Origin: an uncultured Gammaproteobacteria bacterium
GTDB lineage: Bacteria; Pseudomonadota; Gammaproteobacteria; Ga0077536
Assembly: GCA_903866355.1 (NCBI GenBank)
Contig: CAIPNE010000571.1
Location: 1-9,699, forward strand
Direction: 5' to 3'
Length of the DNA: 9,699 bases
Under the pieces are notes generated by a model. The model was not told the DNA's origin, did no database searches, and saw nothing but the letters and a program-made list of their open reading frames with translations. Position 1 is the stretch's first letter; each line of letters starts with the position of its first letter. The translations under genes were made by a program, and so were the position numbers. Positions 1-6,565 of this stretch are shown piece by piece.

Positions 1-2
1 AC

Positions 3-1928
<1,926 letters not shown>

Positions 1929-1970
1929 TCAATAGCGAAGCGCTCTGAGGTCTGCGAGGCTTGGGGCAAA

Positions 1971-1997
1971 CCACGCCCATCCAGACGGTGGGTGTGG
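1971..1997 (+). terminator. Hairpin downstream of katG (possible terminator)
   Basis: Nine-base-pair stem CCACGCCCA (1971-1979) with TGGGTGTGG (1989-1997), one G-U pair and a 9-nt loop, 42 nt after the katG stop. No T-run follows, so it is not a canonical intrinsic terminator. It could stabilise the mRNA 3' end or assist factor-dependent termination. Confidence 0.35.
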
Positions 1998-2002
1998 CGA
2001 GG

Positions 2003-2023
2003 CCGCCGGCAACCGGCCGGCGG
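2003..2023 (+). terminator. Second GC hairpin after katG
   Basis: Perfect 7-bp stem CCGCCGG (2003-2009) with CCGGCGG (2017-2023) and a 7-nt loop, five bases after the previous hairpin. It is followed by GTCCGTT rather than a T-run. Together the two stem-loops form a compact structured katG 3' end; a role in termination is inferred. Confidence 0.3.
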
Positions 2024-2031
2024 GTCCGTTA

Positions 2032-2069
2032 GAGTACTGATTAAGCCCACCAGCGTGAGGTCAGTACTC
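2032..2069. repeat. Perfect 9-bp inverted repeat just upstream of the exonuclease stump
   Basis: GAGTACTGA at 2032-2040 and its exact reverse complement TCAGTACTC at 2061-2069 are separated by 20 nt. The right arm ends two bases before the ATG at 2072, and a weak Shine-Dalgarno-like GTGAGG (2055-2060) lies in the loop. It could be an operator, an RNA hairpin controlling translation of the downstream frame, or a remnant mobile-element end. The sequence alone does not decide between these. Confidence 0.5.
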
Positions 2070-2071
2070 CT

Positions 2072-2263
2072 ATGCGCGGGCTATTGCTAGACACTGAAAC
2101 CACGGGGTTTGCCACCACCGATCAAATCATTGAAGTGACGCTCGTCGATCAAATCGCCAAGGTTCTCCTCAACACCTTGGTCAATCCCGGCCGCGTCCCC
2201 ATCAATCCTCACGGCCAGGCTGCCCACGGCATTACCGCACCCATGCTCACTCCTGCGGGGTAA
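2072..2263 (+). pseudogene. Truncated DEDDh 3'-5' exonuclease (DnaQ-like) N-terminus
   Basis: The 63 codons match the start of the exonuclease/RNase T superfamily, which includes the DNA polymerase III epsilon proofreading subunit. The ExoI motif is intact (LLLDTETTG, Asp7 and Glu9), followed by the usual beta-strand pattern (DQIIEVTLVDQ, KVLLNTLVNP) and the HGIT-ML element (residues 52-58). The frame then stops at TAA. Complete family domains need at least about 160 residues, so the ExoII Asp and ExoIII His/Asp residues are missing and this product cannot be catalytic. No continuation of the domain was found in any forward frame after 2263, which suggests a deletion or rearrangement junction near 2255-2270 rather than a simple frameshift. 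The ATG has only a distant GTGAGG as ribosome binding site. The identity of the fold is well supported; the exact subfamily is not. Confidence 0.75.
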
Positions 2264-2477
2264 GGAAAATCTGCAGCCGCCCCGGCGCGGGGTCCGACGG
2301 CGACGGGCTAGGGTTTGCGCCGACCGGCACGCCCTAGATCGGCCTACCCAATGCCCAACCAAGTGACGGACCACGACGTGGTGGCTGCTACAGCAGTCGT
2401 CCAACAGGCCGGTGGGCAACTAGATTCTTCTCCTCACCCACTTTGGAAAATCCGGAAACCCGGCTCGTGTATGCCCC
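2264..2477. other. Non-coding stretch between exonuclease stump and repeats
   Basis: No convincing gene is seen here on either strand. It contains small GC stem-loops, CCCCG/CGGGG (2280-2284 with 2288-2292) and CTAGGG/CCCTAG (2308-2313 with 2332-2337). An ATG at 2351 opens about 27 plausible codons (MPNQVTDHDVVAA...) that run into the repeat-derived sequence, have no ribosome binding site and could be another gene remnant. I do not recognise it. Confidence 0.4.
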
Positions 2478-2500
2478 GTCGCCCCAGTCGCCCCTGTCGC
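2478..2500. repeat. Short 9-bp tandem repeat (about 2.5 units)
   Basis: GTCGCCCCA (2478-2486), GTCGCCCCT (2487-2495) and a partial third unit GTCGC (2496-2500) run directly into the first structured repeat. The last unit supplies the left arm and loop of that repeat's first hairpin. Confidence 0.6.
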
Positions 2501-2591
2501 AAAGGGGCATCATGTGAAAGCTCAGGGCAACGCCCTAGGAAAGACCCCGGAAATACGTCTAGCCCTGGAAGGGTGAAACCTGCGAGCACCG
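2490..2591. repeat. Structured intergenic repeat, copy 1 (three stem-loops)
   Basis: Bases 2501-2591 align without gaps to 2740-2830 (82 of 91 identical by hand count). Three hairpins can be drawn: GCCCCT/AGGGGC (2490-2495 with 2503-2508), CTCAGGGC/GCCCTAGG (2521-2528 with 2532-2539, one G-U and one mismatch), and GCCCT/AGGGT (2562-2566 with 2570-2574, one G-U). Compared with copy 2 this copy is weathered in its stems. The element resembles REP-like dispersed intergenic repeats whose conceptual translations litter databases as spurious small proteins; that resemblance is from memory and unverified. No RAYT-type transposase is present in the window. Confidence 0.75.
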
Positions 2592-2600
2592 GTAAATTGG

Positions 2601-2638
2601 TTTCCGCCCCGCATGGTTCCGCCCGTTCAGGGCGGAAA
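2601..2638. repeat. Hairpin with two competing left arms between the repeats
   Basis: TTCCGCCC (2617-2624) pairs perfectly with GGGCGGAA (2630-2637) around a 5-nt loop. An upstream TTTCCGCCC (2601-2609) can instead pair over nine bases with GGGCGGAAA (2630-2638). The two left arms are near-direct repeats, so the pairings are mutually exclusive. The function is unknown; an RNA switch, a duplicated arm from an indel, or part of the larger repeat unit are all possible. Confidence 0.5.
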
Positions 2639-2682
2639 TTCATTGGGCCGACGGGTCCCAGTGCATTGCCCGCAGGTCGTCC

Positions 2683-2717
2683 CGTTGCGGCGATGGCCGT
2701 GCGTCTCGTTGCGGCGA
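2683..2717. repeat. Pair of 11-bp direct repeats
   Basis: CGTTGCGGCGA occurs at 2683-2693 and again at 2707-2717, a 24-nt period, just before structured repeat copy 2. It adds to the repeat density of 2478-2830. No function can be assigned. Confidence 0.5.
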
Positions 2718-2734
2718 CAAACCATCATTTACAA

Positions 2735-2830
2735 GCCCCAAAGGGGCGTCATGTGATAGCCCAGGGCAACGCCCTGGGAAAGACCCCGGCAATAAGTCGA
2801 GCCCTGAAAGGGCGAAACCTGCGAGCACCG
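2735..2830. repeat. Structured intergenic repeat, copy 2 (three perfect stem-loops)
   Basis: Better-preserved partner of the repeat 239 nt upstream. All three stems are perfect and carry A-containing triloops: GCCCC-AAA-GGGGC (2735-2747), CCCAGGGC-AAC-GCCCTGGG (2760-2778) and GCCCT-GAA-AGGGC (2801-2813). The shared 3' tail GAAACCTGCGAGCACCG ends at 2830. Perfect pairing here, with mostly G-U changes in the other copy, suggests that RNA or single-stranded DNA folding matters. Candidate identities are a non-autonomous mobile repeat (REP/MITE-like) or a structured RNA element; neither is proved. Confidence 0.75.
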
Positions 2831-2885
2831 ATGAGAAGGTTAATGGCCAGCGGCGGATAGTCTGCCCCATCGCTGTAACCTGTCG

Positions 2886-2914
2886 TTGACACCAAGGCGG
2901 TTGTAATCTACACA
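2886..2914 (+). promoter_or_regulatory. Predicted sigma-70 promoter of the toxin-antitoxin operon
   Basis: A consensus -35 box TTGACA (2886-2891) is followed after 17 nt by a weak -10 candidate TACACA (2909-2914) inside the operator palindrome. Transcription would start close to 2920, almost at the first toxin codon, implying a leaderless or nearly leaderless message. The -35 is clear; the -10 is a best guess. Confidence 0.5.
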
Positions 2915-2919
2915 TTACA
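2902..2919. promoter_or_regulatory. Palindromic operator of the toxin-antitoxin locus
   Basis: Perfect inverted repeat TGTAAT (2902-2907), six-base spacer, ATTACA (2914-2919). It overlaps the predicted -10 and lies immediately before the toxin frame. Type II antitoxins commonly repress their own promoter by binding such palindromes, so this is the likely site for the antitoxin encoded at 3213-3542. That assignment is inferred from position and symmetry. Confidence 0.6.
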
Positions 2920-2920
2920 G

Positions 2921-3216
2921 ATACTAGAAGTCCGCCAAACTGAGACTTTTGCCAAGTGGCTTAGCGACCTTGCGGATCCTCGCGCAGCTGAGCGGATCGC
3001 ACAGCGCCTCGTTCGCCTTCAGTCTGGCTTGCTTGGCGAGGTGAAGCGGGTCGCGAGGGCCTATCGGCACTTCGGATCGATTACGGTCTGGGGTATCGCG
3101 TGTACTTCGTGCAACGCGGCCGGGTTGTCATCGTGCTGCTACGTGGCGGGGGCAAACGACCACAAAGGCAAGACATCAACCAGGCTAAGGCTTTGGCCGC
3201 TGGCCTAGAGGATTGA
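2921..3216 (+). pseudogene. RelE/HigB-type toxin, inactivated by a 1-nt deletion
   Basis: Two reading frames together spell one addiction-module killer protein (RelE/ParE superfamily, Gp49-like HigB branch). Frame A from 2921 encodes VRQTETFAKWLSDL, then AERIAQRLVRLQSGLLGEVK, to about 3052. The next frame from about 3055 encodes the conserved core RIDYGLGYRVYFVQRGR and VVIVLL, then the C-terminus ending AAGLED and TGA (3214-3216). Inserting one base near 3053 (GTC-GC to GTC-GGC) joins them into about 98 residues, the normal family length. No slippery heptamer is seen at the junction, so programmed frameshifting is unlikely. The expected start position holds ATA (2921) and there is no in-frame ATG, GTG or TTG nearby upstream, so the start is probably lost as well. 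Intact relatives cleave mRNA at the ribosome; this copy should be inactive unless the deletion is a sequencing error. Confidence 0.85.
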
Positions 3217-3542
3217 TCCTGACAACCAAGACAACTGAATTTGACCCCGCCCAACACCTGAACTCGCCCGAATCCCAGGCGGAACTTCTGAGCGATGCGC
3301 TGGAGACTGGCGATGCCGGTTATATCGCCAACGCGCTTGGGGTGATCGCGCGAGCGCGTGGAATGACCGGAGTTGCTCGCGGGGCGGGTATTACGCGCGA
3401 GGCGCTTTACAAGACACTGAGTCTAGATGGCGATCCCAAATTGACCACCTTGCTCGGCGTGATTAAATCACTCGGCTTCAAGCTCTCCGCACAGGTCGCT
3501 CCATCGCCTAGTAACGCCGCGCCACTACGGGGACACCTATGA
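3213..3542 (+). CDS. HigA-type antitoxin (addiction module antidote protein)
   Basis: Cognate antitoxin of the broken toxin gene. The 109-residue product has the family N-terminus (FDPAQHLNSPE, then LLSDALETGDAGYIANALG, residues 10-43) and an Xre/Cro-like helix-turn-helix at about 51-70 (MTGVARGAGITREALYKTLS), followed by LTTLLGVIKSLGFKLSAQV. It would bind and neutralise the toxin and repress the operon through the palindrome at 2902-2919. The gene is intact. The start is awkward. TTG at 3213 overlaps the toxin stop, but the Shine-Dalgarno-like AGAGGA (3207-3212) abuts it; CTG at 3219 would have a better 6-nt spacer. No ATG exists upstream in frame. The last dozen residues (PSPSNAAPLRGHL) seem to extend beyond the usual family end, and the TGA overlaps the next gene's ATG by four bases. 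Confidence 0.85.
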   Translation: MILTTKTTEFDPAQHLNSPESQAELLSDALETGDAGYIANALGVIARARGMTGVARGAGITREALYKTLSLDGDPKLTTLLGVIKSLGFKLSAQVAPSPSNAAPLRGHL

Positions 3543-4591
3543 CCGCTAACAATATGCCTATTCCTGCCTCGCCTCATGGTCGGCTCGACGCGTTAACTGC
3601 CGTGCGGGGGATTGCCGCGCTGATGGTGGTGCTGTTCCATGCCCGCGGCAGCTGGCACCCCATCTTCGCAAGTGGTGAACGCATCAGCATGCTAGTCGCC
3701 TCGGGCTGGCTATGGGTGCATTTCTTCTTCGTGCTGAGCGGCTTCGTGATGATGCAAGCGTATGGCCATGATTTCGCCGGGGCGCTGCGCGGCCGCGCGT
3801 ACTGGCGTTTCATCGTCACGCGCTTCGGTCGTATCTATCCGCTGCATTTTTTTACGCTGATGGTGATGGCCGGGCTACTGCTGGCGGGATGGATTCGAGT
3901 GGCCAACCCGCCAGGCTCATTTGCCGCCTCGCTGGTGCTGGTGCAGGGCTTCACCTTTGTACCATTAGTGTGGAACGCGCCAGCTTGGTCGATTAGCACC
4001 GAGTGGTACGTCTACCTACTTTTCCCACTGATGGTGCCGTTGATGATGCGTCTCCCCGGCGCCGTACTGCGCGCGCTGTGGCTGGCGATCGCCCTCGTGG
4101 TGGCCTATTTTTTCGTTGACGACAATTCACACGACTGGCCGTTGCGCCGTTTGCTCGTGTGTCTCGCCGAATTTACGCTGGGCTGCCTTACCCATCGGTT
4201 GGTGCGCAACGGGAGCTGGCCGCTGTTGCGGAGCCGCGCGCTTGCCACCGCCGTCTTCGTCGCGCCCATCGTGTTGCTGGCCTTGCCGCAGCGCTTCGAC
4301 GGCGGGTGGCTGCATGCCGTGGTCGCCGTGGGATTTGGTCTGTCCATCGGTGTTATCGCCGCGGAAGAAACACTCGTTGATGGCTTGCTCGCTGGCCGCG
4401 TTCTGCAATTCCTAGGCCTTATCTCCTACTCCATTTATCTGGACCACGAGATTCTTTATAGCCTCGCGGGTAGCGCGGCCGACGCCTACACCGGCCATGC
4501 GCACACGCTGCACCAGCTGCCCACCGCAGTAGCGCTGGCGCTGTTTGCGCTCTACAGCGTCGTGCTGATACCCGTGTCGTGGGCGACCTAG
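3539..4591 (+). CDS. Acyltransferase 3 family membrane protein, C-terminus cut by amber codon
   Basis: Integral inner-membrane O-acyltransferase (Acyl_transf_3, OafA-like), a family that acetylates or acylates surface sugars, lipids or antibiotics. Visible landmarks are RLDALTAVRGIAALMVVLFHA (in part, residues 15-35, with the conserved His34), HFFFVLSGFVMM (61-72), RFGRIYPLHF (95-104), WSISTEWYVYLLFPL (150-164) and FLGLISYSIYLDHEI (291-305), within about ten hydrophobic segments. The ATG has a GGGGA ribosome binding site (3529-3533, 5-nt spacer) and overlaps the antitoxin TGA. Translation stops at TAG (4589-4591) right after VSWAT. The same frame then continues with RWIEEPSRQWF, the family's usual C-terminal motif, where a Tyr codon (TAC/TAT) would be expected in place of TAG. 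The product is thus about 25 residues short. It may be non-functional or only partly impaired. The substrate cannot be inferred. Confidence 0.85.
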   Translation: MTANNMPIPASPHGRLDALTAVRGIAALMVVLFHARGSWHPIFASGERISMLVASGWLWVHFFFVLSGFVMMQAYGHDFAGALRGRAYWRFIVTRFGRIYPLHFFTLMVMAGLLLAGWIRVANPPGSFAASLVLVQGFTFVPLVWNAPAWSISTEWYVYLLFPLMVPLMMRLPGAVLRALWLAIALVVAYFFVDDNSHDWPLRRLLVCLAEFTLGCLTHRLVRNGSWPLLRSRALATAVFVAPIVLLALPQRFDGGWLHAVVAVGFGLSIGVIAAEETLVDGLLAGRVLQFLGLISYSIYLDHEILYSLAGSAADAYTGHAHTLHQLPTAVALALFALYSVVLIPVSWAT

Positions 4592-4669
4592 CGTTGGATC
4601 GAAGAGCCTTCCCGCCAGTGGTTCAAGCGGCAGGCGCGGCGCGGACCCGCTGAGCTGGCTGCTAGCTAG
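4592..4669 (+). other. Detached C-terminal tail of the acyltransferase
   Basis: Twenty-five sense codons in the same frame as the acyltransferase, from RWIEEPSRQWF to AELAAS, then TAG at 4667-4669. The Arg-Trp-Ile-Glu-x-Pro pattern is typical of the end of Acyl_transf_3 proteins, so this was almost certainly coding before the amber mutation at 4589-4591. It has no start codon of its own. Confidence 0.75.
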
Positions 4670-4698
4670 AGGCTCGCACGAAACCCACCGCTCTAAAC

Positions 4699-5502
4699 CT
4701 ACCGTAAGGCCTGTAGTTGTCCGCTCATCGCGGCAAATTCGTCCGCATCGGCATAGCGACCGGTATGCATCACGCCGGTTGCGCCGAGCGCCGTCAACTC
4801 GGCCAGTAGGTCGCGGGCACGCGGCGGGTCATCTAACGGCAGGGTGGTGAGCGGGATCACTACCGGGGCTGGCCGACCGGCCGCCAGCATCAGCTGGGTC
4901 AGGTGTTGCACCGGCTCGCGCAGCGCTGCGGGATCGCCGGTCATCGGCATCCAACCATCGCCATAACGCACGATGCGCGCGAATGCGTGCTCCGCCGTGC
5001 CGCCTAACAGCAGCGGCGGACGGGCGGGTCGCGGCGCAAAGACAAATGGCTGGCCGTGCTGGACCACAACATCCTGCGCAAAACACTCGTGCAGTAACGC
5101 CAACAGTTCGTCGGTCAAAGCACCGCGGCGCCGGCGGTCCACGCCCAGGGCGCGAAATTCCGCAGCCATCCAGCCCACCCCAACGCCCAATTGCAAACGC
5201 CCGTGGGCTAACTCTTGCACGCTCGCCACCCATTTGGCGGTCACCAGCGGTGGGCGATAAGGCGCAATGAGCACGCTGACCCCCAAGCCAATACGCGTGG
5301 TAATGCCGGCGAGATAAGCCAGGGTGGCGAGCGCCTCTAAGTAGCGCCCACCCGAGCCTTCGGCCTCGTCTGGCGCAATGGCGAGGTGGTCGACCACCCA
5401 TAAGTCGTCCAGCCCGGCCGCCTCCGCCTCCATCGCGCAGGCGCGCAAGGTGGCGGGAAGCGATTGGGGCCCCATGTTTCGGAGCAGAATGCCTAGGCGC
5501 AT
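4699..5502 (-). CDS. Luciferase-like (LLM class, F420-type) oxidoreductase
   Basis: TIM-barrel flavin/F420-dependent oxidoreductase of the bacterial luciferase-like superfamily, cytosolic, probably reducing or oxidising a small organic substrate. Family signatures are AMEAEAAGLDDLWVVDH (residues 23-39), TTRIGLGVSVLIAPYRPP (68-85), GRLQLGVGVGWMAAEF (101-116), RPPLLLGGTA (161-170) and RYGDGWMP (179-186). The 267-residue length fits the Rv2161c-like group. ATG at 5502 is preferred because AAGGA (5514-5510) lies 7 nt before it; a TTG six bases upstream would sit too close. It is the second gene of a minus-strand operon, starting 12 nt after the stop of the quinone-oxidoreductase gene, with its ribosome binding site adjoining that stop. 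Whether the cofactor is F420 or FMN cannot be told from sequence; proteobacteria often carry such proteins without being classic F420 users. Confidence 0.9.
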   Translation of the reverse strand: MRLGILLRNMGPQSLPATLRACAMEAEAAGLDDLWVVDHLAIAPDEAEGSGGRYLEALATLAYLAGITTRIGLGVSVLIAPYRPPLVTAKWVASVQELAHGRLQLGVGVGWMAAEFRALGVDRRRRGALTDELLALLHECFAQDVVVQHGQPFVFAPRPARPPLLLGGTAEHAFARIVRYGDGWMPMTGDPAALREPVQHLTQLMLAAGRPAPVVIPLTTLPLDDPPRARDLLAELTALGATGVMHTGRYADADEFAAMSGQLQALR

Positions 5503-5509
5503 GCACAAT

Positions 5510-5514
5510 TCCTT
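5510..5514 (-). promoter_or_regulatory. Ribosome binding site that fixes the LLM start
   Basis: AAGGA on the minus strand directly follows the upstream gene's TAA and stands 7 nt before ATG 5502. It leaves only 1 nt to the alternative TTG at 5508, so it supports the ATG and suggests translational coupling. Confidence 0.65.
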
Positions 5515-6516
5515 TTAACTGTCGGTCTCAACCACCACCCGGCCGATCACGCGCCGGCCGGCGATTTCATCGAACGCCTGTGGAAGTTGCGTAAAACCAA
5601 ACCGGGCGTGAACGTGCGGCGTCAGTTTGCCCTGCTGTGCGGCGGCCAACAACGCAGCGTTAACCGCAGCGCCACCGGCTGGATACACCCGACCATATTC
5701 GCCCGCGCGCACGCCAATGAGCGAAATTTGTTTGATCAGCGCGTAATTCATCGACGCCGTAGGAATGCGCCCACTGGCGAAACCGATCACCAGCACCCGT
5801 CCCAAGGGTGCGATGCAGCGGAGGGATTCATCAAAGACATCCCCGCCTACTGGGTCGTAGATGACGTCCGCGCCACGCCCACCGGTGAGCCCTTTCACCG
5901 CTTCGCGAAAGCCCGCCCCCCGGGCGTCCAGCACGTGGTGGGCCCCTTTGGCGCGCACCACGGCCATTTTTTCTGCCCCGCTGGCGGTCGCAATGACCCT
6001 CGCCCCGAGGTGCAGACCCAGATCCACTGCCGCCAAGCCCACTCCCCCGGCCGCGCCATGCACCAACAGGGTTTCCCCCGCCTGTAGCGCACCGCGTACC
6101 ACCAAAGCCACGTAGGCGGTTTTATAAGCCACGAGATAGGCGGCGCCGTGCGCAAAATCGAAAGCAGCCGGCAGGGGCAGCAGTTCGCTGGCGCGACAGG
6201 TGATGAATTGCGCCGCCGCGCCGAAGCGCGCCATACCCATCACTGGGTCCCCAGGCTTAAACTGCACCACCCCTTCGCCCACTGCGCTCACCACCCCGCA
6301 AAACTCAGAACACGGCGTAAAGGGCAGCGTGGGTTTGAGTTGGTAGAGACCCTGAATCATCAACATATCTGGGAAGCCCGGCGCAAAAGCGCGAATCGCC
6401 ACCAGCGCTTCCCCCGGCAACGCGCGCGGCATGGGCCGGGTCTCCAACGTGAGGGCGTGATAGTCGCCCAAGGTCTGTACGCACCACGCGCGCATTTGAG
6501 GATTACTGCTTTCCAA
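5515..6516 (-). CDS. NADPH:quinone oxidoreductase-type MDR dehydrogenase
   Basis: Zinc-independent medium-chain dehydrogenase/reductase of the quinone oxidoreductase (QOR/zeta-crystallin) family, expected to use NAD(P)H to reduce quinones or enoyl substrates in the cytosol. The N-terminal GroES-like domain runs to about residue 120, with FAPGFPDMLMIQGLY (44-58) and the PFTPCSEFCGVVSAVG signature (65-80). The Rossmann nucleotide site is LVHGAAGGVGLAAVDLG (151-167), and DPVGGDVF (221-228) and the C-terminal IGRVVVE (324-330) are typical. Zinc-binding cysteine clusters are absent. The product is 333 residues from TTG at 6516, chosen because AGGAG (6527-6523) lies 6 nt upstream; ATG at 6495 is the fallback. 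An open frame extends to 6582 but crosses the divergent cinA-like start. It is the first gene of the two-gene minus operon. Confidence 0.9.
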   Translation of the reverse strand: MESSNPQMRAWCVQTLGDYHALTLETRPMPRALPGEALVAIRAFAPGFPDMLMIQGLYQLKPTLPFTPCSEFCGVVSAVGEGVVQFKPGDPVMGMARFGAAAQFITCRASELLPLPAAFDFAHGAAYLVAYKTAYVALVVRGALQAGETLLVHGAAGGVGLAAVDLGLHLGARVIATASGAEKMAVVRAKGAHHVLDARGAGFREAVKGLTGGRGADVIYDPVGGDVFDESLRCIAPLGRVLVIGFASGRIPTASMNYALIKQISLIGVRAGEYGRVYPAGGAAVNAALLAAAQQGKLTPHVHARFGFTQLPQAFDEIAGRRVIGRVVVETDS

Positions 6517-6522
6517 CTTACT

Positions 6523-6527
6523 CTCCT
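6523..6527 (-). promoter_or_regulatory. Ribosome binding site favouring a TTG start for the MDR gene
   Basis: A strong AGGAG on the minus strand stands 6 nt before TTG at 6516. The later ATG (6495) has only a distant GGAAAG. The site therefore argues for the TTG start and a short N-terminal extension (MESSNPQ) before the domain. Confidence 0.6.
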
Positions 6528-6548
6528 GTGACTTAACACCGACCCGCC

Positions 6549-6554
6549 GAGGAG
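6549..6554 (+). promoter_or_regulatory. Ribosome binding site of the CinA-like gene
   Basis: GAGGAG, 11 nt before ATG 6566 and only 2 nt before an in-frame TTG at 6557. The spacing favours the ATG. ATG at 6572 is also possible with a longer spacer. Confidence 0.5.
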
Positions 6555-6565
6555 CCTTGCTGAAT

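Larger units (their letters stand above)
6517..6565. promoter_or_regulatory. Divergent start region between the two operons
   Basis: Only 49 bp separate the minus-strand MDR start (6516) from the plus-strand CinA-like start (6566), and both ribosome binding sites lie in it (6523-6527 minus; 6549-6554 plus). There is no room for two separate promoters, so promoters must reach into the opposing coding regions. I could not pick convincing -35/-10 pairs. Confidence 0.4.

Noticed and set aside
2490..2830. CRISPR array
   Set aside because: Only two long, internally structured repeats with a 148-nt interval; no regular short repeat-spacer pattern and no cas genes.
2315..2860. 181-residue plus-strand open frame across the repeats
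   Set aside because: Most of its length is translation of the two structured repeats, giving repeated SGQRP/QGNALG-like peptides. There is no ribosome binding site, and stem conservation argues for non-coding DNA.
3045..3060. Programmed -1 frameshift in the toxin gene
   Set aside because: No X-XXY-YYZ slippery heptamer is present at the junction, and a one-base deletion explains the change more simply. The missing start codon also favours decay.
4589..4591. Genetic-code reassignment of TAG
   Set aside because: katG and the LLM gene end at TAG at the positions expected from their families, so TAG acts as a normal stop here. A point mutation in the acyltransferase is simpler.
4829..5506. 225-residue minus-strand open frame within the LLM gene
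   Set aside because: Alternate-frame shadow, rich in Arg/Ala/Gly with no domain; the overlapping frame carries all LLM signatures.
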